This document shows positions 1 through 6,480 of a DNA stretch of 8,798 nucleotides, piece by piece (position 1 is the first letter of the stretch; every line of letters begins with the position of its first letter). The notes beneath the pieces were generated by a model, which saw only the letters and a list, made by a program, of their open reading frames with translations, was not told where the DNA came from and ran no database searches. The stretch spans positions 1 through 8,798 of the forward strand of contig CAZDBA010000186.1 of NCBI GenBank assembly GCA_964503615.1. The letters are read 5' to 3'. Both the position numbers and the translations under genes were made by a program. Source of the DNA: CAZDBA01 sp964503615. GTDB taxonomy: Bacteria; Planctomycetota; Planctomycetia; Pirellulales; Pirellulaceae.

Positions 1-59
1 AAGAGTACGAGTATGTAGACGACGAATACGAGGAAGAGGAGTACGAAGATGTGGAGTAG
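1..59 (+). CDS. C-terminal end of an upstream gene with an acidic Glu/Tyr tail (partial)
   Basis: Reading from base 3, the frame gives EYEYVDDEYEEEEYEDVE and then a TAG stop at 57-59. The start lies outside the window, so the protein cannot be identified. The visible tail is almost entirely Glu, Asp and Tyr, as in disordered acidic tails. Its stop is 57 bases before the aroA TTG, close enough for co-transcription, and I found no convincing promoter between them. The opposite strand is also open here (a hydrophobic shadow) but has no start codon, so the acidic reading is preferred. Confidence 0.5.
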   Translation, partial: EYEYVDDEYEEEEYEDVE

Positions 60-92
60 GTGTTAGGGGCTATGCCACATTTAGGCTGATTG

Positions 93-113
93 GGTTAAAA
101 TCGGGCTTTAACC
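93..113 (+). promoter_or_regulatory. Perfect 7-bp inverted repeat just before aroA
   Basis: GGTTAAA (93-99) and TTTAACC (107-113) are perfect inverted copies around a 7-base centre, ending three bases before the TTG at 117. As RNA this would be a small stem-loop covering the place where a ribosome binding site for that TTG would lie. As DNA it is a possible operator. There is no T-run after it, so it is not a standard terminator. Its function is not known. Confidence 0.35.
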
Positions 114-116
114 ACA

Positions 117-1439
117 TTGGCTCTCGTCAGATCGCAACACGTGAAAACTAAAGCTCGTGAAATCGAACCGGTTGTTGGACCGGTAAATATCTCGATCATA
201 CCACCCGGCTCGAAAAGCATTACCAACAGAGCGCTTTTGTGCGCGGCACTTGCTTCCGGCACGTCAACGTTGTCCGGAGTACTTGATAGTGATGACACGC
301 GGGTGATGATCGAAGGGTTGAAGGCGGTTGGTGCGGAAATCGCCCATGACAAATCTGCCTGTTCTGTCACGCTGACGGGGATTGGCAGCCATCAACCTGA
401 TCCGGCAAACAAAACTGAGATTGAGATCGACGTCGAAGGAAGCGGAACCACGATTCGGTTTTTAACTGCGGCGTTGACGGCAATCGGTGGATCGTTTCGC
501 CTGGATGGAATTGAGCGGATGCGTTCGCGTCCGATCGGGGCCTTGGTGGATGCGTTGCGGACGTTAGGCGGAGAGGTTTCCTGCGCTGGAAACGAAAATT
601 GCCCGCCGGTTGTCATTAACAGCAACGGACTGACGGGAGGAACTGCGACGGTCAGTAGCAACATCTCCAGCCAATATCTCAGTGGGCTGTTGATGGCGGC
701 TCCACTAGCTGAATCGCAGGTCGTGCTGACCGTTGATGGCGAATTGGTATCGCGGCCGTATGTCGAGATGACCATCAGCGTGATGCAAGAATTTGGAGTA
801 ACTGTCGATGTCAACGCAGACTTTTCCGAGTTCCAAATCTTGCCCCAGTCGTACAAACCGATTCCGTATGTGATCGAACCAGATGCTTCGGCAGCCAGTT
901 ACTTTTGGGCAGCAGCGGCGATTTGCGGCGGGACTGCTGAAGTTCAAAACTTGACGCGGGATTCGTTACAAGGCGATGTCGGCTTTGTGAATTGTCTGGA
1001 GCAAATGGGATGCAAGGTCCAGCACCTTGCTAATTCGATCGTCGTTCAAGGTCCGGCGACTAAGTCGATCGACGTAGACATGGGAAACATCAGCGATACC
1101 GTGCAAACCTTATCGGCCGTTGCGCTGTTCGTTCCTGGAACGACTAAGGTGACCAATATTGCCCACAATCGAGTCAAAGAGACCGACCGAATTGGAGATC
1201 TGGCTACTGAGTTGCGTCGCTTGGGAGCTGAGGTTGTTGAACACCACGATGCGATGGAGATCAGCTGCGACAATTTGGTGCCGGCAGAGATCGAGACTTA
1301 TAACGATCACCGAATGGCAATGAGCCTTTCACTGGTCGGGCTCCGACAATCGGGCGTCGTAATTAAAGATCCCGGTTGCGTTTCAAAAACGTATCCGATG
1401 TATTTCGAGGAAATGGATCGCGTGCTAGGGCGAGGCTAA
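117..1439 (+). CDS. aroA: 3-phosphoshikimate 1-carboxyvinyltransferase (EPSP synthase)
   Basis: This cytoplasmic enzyme joins phosphoenolpyruvate and shikimate 3-phosphate to give EPSP, the sixth step of the shikimate pathway. The protein is 440 residues against 427 in E. coli and matches it along its whole length. Visible active-site motifs are PGSKSITNR (30-38; Lys33, Ser34, Arg38), the PEP loop GSGTTIR (108-114), MRSRPIG (135-141), SSQYLSGLL (184-192), SDTVQ with Asp327, VKETDR (353-358; Glu355, Arg358), YNDHRMAM (395-402) and the DPG..SKTYP block with Lys424. The residue matching E. coli Pro101 is Phe115. No ATG lies near the N-terminus: the frame can start at TTG 117 or GTG 141 (430-ish residues), and neither has a clear Shine-Dalgarno site. 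The PGSKS motif lies 30 residues from the TTG, against about 20 in E. coli, so GTG 141 fits family length slightly better. The function is certain; the exact start is not. Confidence 0.97.
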   Translation: MALVRSQHVKTKAREIEPVVGPVNISIIPPGSKSITNRALLCAALASGTSTLSGVLDSDDTRVMIEGLKAVGAEIAHDKSACSVTLTGIGSHQPDPANKTEIEIDVEGSGTTIRFLTAALTAIGGSFRLDGIERMRSRPIGALVDALRTLGGEVSCAGNENCPPVVINSNGLTGGTATVSSNISSQYLSGLLMAAPLAESQVVLTVDGELVSRPYVEMTISVMQEFGVTVDVNADFSEFQILPQSYKPIPYVIEPDASAASYFWAAAAICGGTAEVQNLTRDSLQGDVGFVNCLEQMGCKVQHLANSIVVQGPATKSIDVDMGNISDTVQTLSAVALFVPGTTKVTNIAHNRVKETDRIGDLATELRRLGAEVVEHHDAMEISCDNLVPAEIETYNDHRMAMSLSLVGLRQSGVVIKDPGCVSKTYPMYFEEMDRVLGRG

Positions 1440-1472
1440 GGACGGGTTAGACTGTTTTTAAATCCTTGTTCA

Positions 1473-1501
1473 TTGCAACGACGTCCCCGAACTTCTAGGA
1501 T
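1473..1501 (+). promoter_or_regulatory. Candidate sigma70-type promoter for the small membrane protein gene
   Basis: TTGCAA (1473-1478) and TAGGAT (1496-1501) are separated by 17 bases and sit in the 111-base gap after aroA. Transcription would begin near 1508, leaving about 43 bases before the ATG at 1551 but only about 7 before the alternative TTG at 1515. That favours the ATG. Seen by eye only. Confidence 0.35.
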
Positions 1502-1550
1502 ATGCTGATGTTTATTGACTTCTATAAAAATTGAGTTTCGAAAGAAAACC

Positions 1551-1943
1551 ATGTTAGAAATCGTTGTCATCGTCTATGGAATTTACACTATCGCTACAGG
1601 CAAATTTACGTTGACAAGCGCAAAGAAACTTGAGGGTTGGCGCGGCAGGGTAACCGGTGCGATTTTGCTGAGCTATTTGGTGTTTGCGCTGCTTGCCGGG
1701 TTTGTTCTGACTCTAACTGGCACTGAAGAAATTCTTGAAAGTACGTTAGGTCGACTTGGTTTTACGGTGGGCCTGCTTGTGGTTTCGGTCGGCCTTGCGT
1801 TTGCTGTTGGACATATCCTCTACAAAGGGCAGGAAGCCGAACAAGTTGCACGAAGAAACATGCAAACAGAAACATTCCAGCAAAACACTGAATACAGACC
1901 CATGGACGAAGACGAGTCACCTTATCGTCCACCTAACCATTAA
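1551..1943 (+). CDS. Small planctomycete-type membrane protein with three hydrophobic segments
   Basis: The 130-residue protein has hydrophobic stretches at about 2-17, 36-56 and 70-91, followed by a polar tail. The link between the first two, TGKFTLTSAKKLEGWRGRVTG (about 16-36), resembles a segment I associate with many small planctomycete membrane proteins of the form 'GK.kLt..k..eG..aRv.G'. The C-terminus, DEDESPYRPPNH, resembles the NPY/SPY-x-x-P ends common in this phylum. Both statements rest on memory of the families, not on a search. The function is unknown. The frame stays open upstream to a TTG at 1515, but ATG 1551 follows a purine run (GAAAGAAAA) and fits the candidate promoter better. 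Its stop directly abuts the stop of the opposing peptidase gene. Confidence 0.75.
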   Translation: MLEIVVIVYGIYTIATGKFTLTSAKKLEGWRGRVTGAILLSYLVFALLAGFVLTLTGTEEILESTLGRLGFTVGLLVVSVGLAFAVGHILYKGQEAEQVARRNMQTETFQQNTEYRPMDEDESPYRPPNH

Positions 1944-4316
1944 CTAACTTGAGATTTTCGCATCGCGAACGTAGTGGTTCAGCCACTGGATCGTTTCGGC
2001 GTGAGTATGCAGGACGCTTTCCCGAGCTCGGTAGCCGTGTGATTCGTGCGGCAACATGCACAACCGAACGGTACCTCCGTTGCCTTTTATGGCGTGATAC
2101 ATTCGCTTGGACTGAATCGGAAACGTTCCACTGTTGTTGTCTTTTTCGCCATGGATCAAAAGCAACGGCGCGTCGATCTTGTCGGCGTGCATAAACGGGC
2201 TAATGCTGTCATAGATCTTTTTCGCATCCCAAAGACTTCGGCGTTCAGCCTGAAAACCAAACGGAGTCAGTGTTCGGTTGTATGCGCCGCTGCGGGCAAC
2301 ACCCGCTCGAAACAAATCGGAATGCGCCATTAAATTGGCGGTCATAAACGCTCCATAGCTGTGCCCGCCAATGCAGACTCGCTCTCGATCAGCCACGCCC
2401 ATCTCGACCGCTTTGTCGATCGCAGCTTTTGCCGAATCGACGACCTGTTGGATAAACGTGTCGTTCATCGTTTCCGGATCGCCAATCACAGGCATCGTAG
2501 CCGAATCCATGATCGCATACCCCTGCGTCAGCATCATCAGATGGGTGCTGCCACTCATGTGCGTGAACCGAAACGGGCTGCCACTGATTTGAGCTGCGGT
2601 TCCAGCGTCGTTAAACTCTCGCGGATAGGCCCAAACCAAAAGTGGTAAGCGCTCACCCTCTCGATAGTCGGCAGGCAGATACAACGTCGCTGACAAAGTG
2701 ACACCATCTGCTCTTTCGTAGGTTACTAATTCTTTTTTTACTCCTCGTATCTGTGGAGTGGGGTCAGCAAAATGAGTAAGTGTTTTTTTCGAGCCCGCTT
2801 TCAGGTCTCGAAGAAAGTAGTTGCCTGGCATCTCGATCGTTTCGGCGTAAGTCAAGAGTTCAGGATGTTCGGCTTCGCTACTTTTAATGATCTTGACCGC
2901 CGTTTCATATTCCCCGCTTTCACACCGCCAAAGCCGTTCAGTGCTCAACGTTTCTATGTTCTGGCGAGCAAGGAACGGTCGGTCTCCTTCGTCAGAAGCA
3001 CCTGGACCCATTCGATAAATCCAATCCCCGTCGCGTCGAATAACGTAGTGCCCTGTTTCGTCGGTAACGGTGACCATGCTCCCTGGATGACCATACCGAT
3101 CACGGACACTCCGGTCCATCAAGATTTTGGGCTCTACGTCAGGTGAGTCGATATCGTACAGCAACGAACGCACCCAGCGTCGATCCCGGTCGTATTCAGC
3201 GGACACGACCAAGTTGGAATCGGAAAAGTAGTTTAATCCCAAGCCACGATATTCAGTCTTGAGCAGTTCGATCGCTTTGTCGGCAAATGGGAACTTGTGA
3301 AGCATAATGCGATCACGAAACTCGACCTCCTTATTCGGGTCGCCCCCGTCTAACGCTTCGAGCCAAACTAGACTTGCTGGCTTAGCAGACCGCCACTCGA
3401 TTCGACGCGGCCCCAATCGCACACCTTCGATCGGAATGTTTTCATCAGCCGGTATCGTTGCCACGACATGTTCGACCGCTCCCGTTTCGACGCTCCAGAT
3501 CGAAACGGTTCTGGGAAAGCCATAATAAGGATTCAAATAGGAATAGGGTTTGTTAATCTGCGTGATCAACAAGTGATCGCCATCAGGGGAAACACTGATT
3601 CCCATGTAGACGCCCGGGCTGCCAAGCAACTTTTTTGAACCGTCCAAACCCAGCCGAGCAATTTGACTGGTCGCAAAATGTTCGAAAAGATCTTCGTCGT
3701 ACGGACTGGCAAGCAAGTCCTGATGGGTCCTGGTGGGAGACGTGTTTCCGAGCGATTCCTGAACGTTGGGACCAAACGGCTTGGGGTCAGCGACAGGCTC
3801 TGCACCTCGGTCTTCGGGAACTAGCCGACAGACAAGATGCTGGGCATCGGGGAGCCAAGTCAAACCACCAATCACGGTATTCAATCGATCGGTCAACATT
3901 TTAGGTTGGGTTGGGTTATCAACCTCGACCACCCATAACTGTTGACCTTTGTCTGTGATCACCAAGTAAGCGACTCGTTTTGAGTCATGAGCCCACGAGG
4001 TCGCGGACAGCTGCGTCCCAGCTGCCAATGGAATTTTGATTGTTTCGTCTGAATCTCTGCGGCGAAGCGAGATCGCTTTGGCGAACGAAGACTTAAACGC
4101 ACAGTCGCCGGCAGGGTCAATTCGCAAGCCAGCCAGTTGCAACATCCGACGGGAAACCACTTCAATTCCAGGCATCGAATCCCGTTCGATGAACAGCATC
4201 CAATCGCCGTCTGGACTAAAACTGACGCCTGGCGTTTTTGGTGCGTCAATGATCTCGACAACCTCTTTCGGCGGTAACCAATAAGGGGTTCGTTCTTCTT
4301 GAGAATTTTCAGGCAT
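1944..4316 (-). CDS. S9-family serine peptidase, glutamyl endopeptidase-like (prolyl oligopeptidase superfamily)
   Basis: This 790-residue protein combines a long beta-propeller-type N-terminal region (about 25-520) with a C-terminal alpha/beta-hydrolase peptidase domain (about 530-785). The catalytic triad is visible: Ser653 in GGHSYGAF, Asp726 in IHGEKDNN and His760 in PHESHGY. The segments YWLPPKEVVEIIDAP.TPGVSFSPDG (12-37), LAGLRID (61-67) and GVARSGAYNRTLTPFGFQ (672-689) match the plant chloroplast glutamyl endopeptidase group (MEROPS S9D type), so cleavage after Glu is likely but inferred. There is no signal peptide: the N-terminus is MPENSQEERTPYW, so the enzyme is probably cytoplasmic, where it would trim peptides admitted through the propeller. 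The ATG at 4316 is the only sensible start, and no strong Shine-Dalgarno site precedes it. The gene is divergent from ylqF and convergent with the small membrane protein gene. Confidence 0.92.
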   Translation of the reverse strand: MPENSQEERTPYWLPPKEVVEIIDAPKTPGVSFSPDGDWMLFIERDSMPGIEVVSRRMLQLAGLRIDPAGDCAFKSSFAKAISLRRRDSDETIKIPLAAGTQLSATSWAHDSKRVAYLVITDKGQQLWVVEVDNPTQPKMLTDRLNTVIGGLTWLPDAQHLVCRLVPEDRGAEPVADPKPFGPNVQESLGNTSPTRTHQDLLASPYDEDLFEHFATSQIARLGLDGSKKLLGSPGVYMGISVSPDGDHLLITQINKPYSYLNPYYGFPRTVSIWSVETGAVEHVVATIPADENIPIEGVRLGPRRIEWRSAKPASLVWLEALDGGDPNKEVEFRDRIMLHKFPFADKAIELLKTEYRGLGLNYFSDSNLVVSAEYDRDRRWVRSLLYDIDSPDVEPKILMDRSVRDRYGHPGSMVTVTDETGHYVIRRDGDWIYRMGPGASDEGDRPFLARQNIETLSTERLWRCESGEYETAVKIIKSSEAEHPELLTYAETIEMPGNYFLRDLKAGSKKTLTHFADPTPQIRGVKKELVTYERADGVTLSATLYLPADYREGERLPLLVWAYPREFNDAGTAAQISGSPFRFTHMSGSTHLMMLTQGYAIMDSATMPVIGDPETMNDTFIQQVVDSAKAAIDKAVEMGVADRERVCIGGHSYGAFMTANLMAHSDLFRAGVARSGAYNRTLTPFGFQAERRSLWDAKKIYDSISPFMHADKIDAPLLLIHGEKDNNSGTFPIQSKRMYHAIKGNGGTVRLCMLPHESHGYRARESVLHTHAETIQWLNHYVRDAKISS

Positions 4317-4523
4317 ATTCTAAAGCCGCGAGTTTCCAGCGAATGAAAAGGGGCAAGTGCGATGGTGTGAATTGTACCGCAGTTGAGAACTCAGGGTATC
4401 AGGGGCAGTAGTGCGTCGCTGGTCTTATGTTTTTGGCCTCGAGTCGTCTGGAAAGCTGAGAATTGTTGATGTCTTATTCGATTGTTCGCGTAGAATAACG
4501 TTGCAAACTTTTTGGACACACTC
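4317..4523. other. Divergent intergenic region between the S9 peptidase and ylqF genes
   Basis: These 207 bases must hold promoters for both genes. For the peptidase (minus strand) the sequence TACAAT at 4376-4371 is a good -10 candidate, about 55 bases before its ATG, but I see no matching -35. For ylqF see the separate entry at 4466-4496. The overlapping small palindromes around TTGAGAACTCA (4383-4393) are too short to interpret. I see no RNA gene or additional reading frame. Confidence 0.4.
4466..4496 (+). promoter_or_regulatory. Weak candidate promoter for ylqF
   Basis: TTGATG (4466-4471) and TAGAAT (4491-4496) are separated by 19 bases, longer than the ideal 17. Transcription would begin near 4503, giving a leader of about 20 bases to the ATG at 4524. 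The -10 is the stronger part of the match. Confidence 0.3.
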
Positions 4524-5483
4524 ATGCAGATTCAATGGTTCCCCGGGCACATGCACAAGGCCCGCGTGGAGATTCAAAACACACTTCCCAAAGTCGATAT
4601 TCTGATCGAAGTTCTCGATGCGCGAATTCCCTATTCCAGCGAGAATCCGATGTTGGCAGAGTTGCGAGGGAATAAGCCTTGCCTGAAAGTTCTGACCAAA
4701 AGCGACTTGGCAGACCCCGAAATGACTGAGGCGTGGCAAGCTTACTTTCGCGAAGACGATTCCATTCGGGCCAAGTCAGTAACCAGCAAAGAGGTTTCCA
4801 CGATTCGCAGGCTGAAGGGCAGCATTGGACAAATGTTGCCCGACAAAAGCTCGATCACGACGATGGTGGTTGGGATTCCAAACGTAGGCAAGTCTACGAT
4901 CATCAACATTTTGGCTGGGCGCAAGGTTGCCAAAACGGGAAACGAACCGGCCGTGACCAAAATGCAACAACGTATCAACATCGGCGACGGAATCACTTTG
5001 CTGGACACGCCTGGGGTGTTGTGGCCGAATGTTGAGAACATTAACAGCGGATATCGACTGGGATTGCTGGGCTCGATCAAAGACACCGCGGTCGAGTATG
5101 CCGACATCGGATTTTTTGGTGCTCGTTACTTGCTGGAACATCACAAGCAACGGGTCGTCGATCGTTTCGAATTGGAAGAGCCGTTTGAATCGGATATCGA
5201 GATGATCGAAGCGATTGGACGTCGAAGAGGTTGTCTTGGTAAAAGTGGCGTAGTCGACATTGACCGCGTTTCACGGATTCTGGTCAACGAAGTTCGTTCC
5301 GGTTCACTGGGTCGTATGACTCTGGAAACTCCGGAAATCATGCGGCTAGAAAAAGTTCAAACGGCAAAACAACAAGAAGAACGGGCAGCCAAAAAGGCTG
5401 AGAAAGACGCCAAGCGCAAGAAGCGTTTCAAGGCAAAACAACGAGCAAAAGAAAAAGCCAAAAAGTACGGCCGGCGATTCTAA
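4524..5483 (+). CDS. ylqF: Ribosome biogenesis GTPase, YlqF/RbgA family (circularly permuted)
   Basis: This GTPase family assists late assembly of the 50S ribosomal subunit in the cytoplasm. The 319-residue protein begins with the family signature MQIQWFPGHMHKAR, which fixes the start at ATG 4524 and not at the in-frame TTG at 4512. The GTPase motifs are in permuted order: G4 TKSD (58-61), G5 around SVTSK (85-89), G1 GIPNVGKST (117-125), G2 Thr145 in PAVTK, and G3 DTPG (161-164). A C-terminal RNA-binding-type region follows (about 200-270), and then a strongly basic, probably helical tail rich in Lys, Arg, Glu and Ala (about 279-319). G4 has Thr where most GTPases have Asn. The blocks PYSSENPMLAELRG and KTGNEPAVTK closely resemble the gammaproteobacterial YlqF-like branch as I remember it. 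The gene stands alone, facing the cytochrome P460 gene. Confidence 0.93.
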   Translation: MQIQWFPGHMHKARVEIQNTLPKVDILIEVLDARIPYSSENPMLAELRGNKPCLKVLTKSDLADPEMTEAWQAYFREDDSIRAKSVTSKEVSTIRRLKGSIGQMLPDKSSITTMVVGIPNVGKSTIINILAGRKVAKTGNEPAVTKMQQRINIGDGITLLDTPGVLWPNVENINSGYRLGLLGSIKDTAVEYADIGFFGARYLLEHHKQRVVDRFELEEPFESDIEMIEAIGRRRGCLGKSGVVDIDRVSRILVNEVRSGSLGRMTLETPEIMRLEKVQTAKQQEERAAKKAEKDAKRKKRFKAKQRAKEKAKKYGRRF

Positions 5484-5498
5484 AACGGCACAATTGGA

Positions 5499-5518
5499 AA
5501 CCCGACGCGTTAGCGAGG
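5499..5518. repeat. Possible dispersed planctomycete intergenic repeat
   Basis: The 20-mer aacccgacgcgttagcgagg lies 16 bases after the ylqF stop. I recall closely similar 'cccgacgcgtNagcgagg' sequences between genes in Rhodopirellula and relatives, often producing spurious 'TRRVSE' peptides when translated. Only one copy is present in this window, so the repeat status rests on memory and cannot be shown here. Confidence 0.35.
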
Positions 5519-5556
5519 AACCGTCGCAAATAAATTGCTCCACGCGAACCCGCAAA

Positions 5557-5581
5557 CGAAGATTACGAACAACAATCTTCG
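5557..5581. terminator. 8-bp hairpin between convergent genes, possible bidirectional terminator
   Basis: CGAAGATT (5557-5564) and AATCTTCG (5574-5581) are perfect inverted copies around a 9-base loop, flanked on both sides by GCAAAC. The hairpin sits between the ylqF stop and the stop of the P460 gene, where transcripts from both sides should end. It lacks a T-run on either strand and is AT-rich, so intrinsic termination would be weak. Confidence 0.3.
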
Positions 5582-5588
5582 CAAACGA

Positions 5589-6419
5589 CTACTTGTCGTT
5601 GAAGAATGTAAAGTCATTTCCGCCCGCGTCGGAATGGCAATCGATGCACGAGGAAACTTTCCCTGCGATCGGCTTGGCTCCTGTTTCGACTGACGAAGCC
5701 ACCACAGTTCCATCCGGATTAAACTTGACCCAATACCAATCCCCACCATCAGGGTTGTAACCTTTGGAGTGGTACATAACGGTAATGGCCATCAGAGTGG
5801 CACGGTCGACGCTGTAATTCTCTTTGACGATGATACTCCCCACCGGCAACGTATCAGGATTTCCTACCGCGACTCTGTTCAGATACATCTTGAGAAAAGC
5901 TCCGTGGGGACTGGAGCCCACATAGAAATCTACACCTGTACCAGGTGCGGGAGCCCAGTTTTCGTACGCGTTCGATTTCAGGTACATCCAGAACTTTTTT
6001 TCGAACTCACCTTGGTTCGAAGAGCTTCTGGTTTCCTCAACAATCTTTGCTTCAGGTTGCTTTATAACATTTCCACTGAAAGGGTCCTTTTCCTGTACAG
6101 GCATTTGCCCAAACGGACTGGTAGTTTCAGCATCCTGCACAATCGGCTTGATCTCTTTTGGATCGTCCTTAAGTATGTCGAATGGATTCTTCTCCGTCTC
6201 CTGTTCGACCGGTGACGGTGTCTTCTTATTGGGTTGGGCGAAAGGGTCCTCTATTTCAGCTTCCTGGGTGGCTTGGATCACACCAAAAGGGTTTTCAGCC
6301 TCTTGTGCCAATGGATCTATAACAGTAGCACTTCCGAACGGATTCTCTTGTAGTGCAAAGCTGGTTGTCGAAAATAAAACGGTCGAGATTACGGAAAGCA
6401 GTATTGAGGTGGGGCGCAT
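5589..6419 (-). CDS. Secreted cytochrome P460-family c-type heme protein with an NPF/DPF-repeat linker
   Basis: The 276-residue protein has a signal peptide (1-22, cleavage likely after SFA), a disordered linker (23-130) and a cytochrome P460-type domain (about 135-276). The domain shows FWMYLKSNAYENW, PHGAFLKMYLNRVA, LPVGSIIVKENYS and a heme c site CIDCH (Cys258, Cys261, His262) near the end, as is usual for the family. Known P460 proteins act on hydroxylamine or bind nitric oxide, and carry a lysine crosslinked to heme; Lys199 is one candidate here, unproven. The linker holds seven short motifs: NPF (26, 43, 78), DPF (58, 112), SPF (101) and DPL (35), mostly preceded by acidic residues. The start at 6419 has a good Shine-Dalgarno site, GGAG, 8 bases upstream. 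The protein should act outside the cytoplasmic membrane. The exact substrate is unknown. Confidence 0.88.
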   Translation of the reverse strand: MRPTSILLSVISTVLFSTTSFALQENPFGSATVIDPLAQEAENPFGVIQATQEAEIEDPFAQPNKKTPSPVEQETEKNPFDILKDDPKEIKPIVQDAETTSPFGQMPVQEKDPFSGNVIKQPEAKIVEETRSSSNQGEFEKKFWMYLKSNAYENWAPAPGTGVDFYVGSSPHGAFLKMYLNRVAVGNPDTLPVGSIIVKENYSVDRATLMAITVMYHSKGYNPDGGDWYWVKFNPDGTVVASSVETGAKPIAGKVSSCIDCHSDAGGNDFTFFNDK

Positions 6420-6427
6420 GAAATAGT

Positions 6428-6459
6428 CTCCAAAAATTTGAGTGAGAAAGCACTCTCAC
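6428..6459 (-). promoter_or_regulatory. Leader stem-loop and ribosome binding site of the P460 gene
   Basis: On the minus strand, GTGAGA-GTGCTT-TCTCAC (6459-6442) forms a perfect 6-bp stem with a 6-base loop. It is followed after 10 bases by the Shine-Dalgarno site GGAG (6431-6428). The stem overlaps an alternative pairing, GAGTG with CACTC, so the leader can fold in two ways. It may protect the mRNA or tune translation; that is inference. Confidence 0.35.
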
Positions 6460-6480
6460 ATTTTTCTTACGTGGCTCACC

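Noticed and set aside
447..467. Calling aroA glyphosate resistant from Phe at the Pro101 position
   Set aside because: Gly96 and Arg100 equivalents are conserved and the rest is E. coli-like; one substitution cannot establish resistance.
392..856. 154-residue open frame on the minus strand inside aroA
   Set aside because: It lies wholly antisense to the confidently identified EPSP synthase and shows no recognisable motif; it is a codon-bias shadow.
1434..1458. Possible intrinsic terminator after aroA (CTAA-N7-TTAG then a T-run)
   Set aside because: The stem is only four weak base pairs, too small to support a terminator call despite the following TTTTT.
2772..3146. 124-residue plus-strand frame opposite the S9 peptidase
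   Set aside because: The peptidase frame is intact across this stretch with family-conserved sequence on both sides, and the antisense frame has no domain features.
4742..5150. Two long minus-strand frames (121 and 124 residues) opposite ylqF
   Set aside because: They overlap the GTPase motifs of ylqF in antisense and have no features of their own.
5494..5760. 88-residue plus-strand frame starting after ylqF
   Set aside because: Its start comes from the repeat-like sequence and the rest is antisense to the P460 C-terminus, so it is not a gene.
5769..6215. 148-residue plus-strand frame opposite the P460 gene
   Set aside because: It opposes the conserved P460 domain and linker; the minus-strand product has a signal peptide, heme site and good ribosome binding site.
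6442..6466. Stem-loop followed by ATTTTTCTT read as a plus-strand terminator
   Set aside because: No plus-strand gene lies immediately upstream; the P460 gene is on the other strand, so a leader stem-loop of that gene is the better reading.
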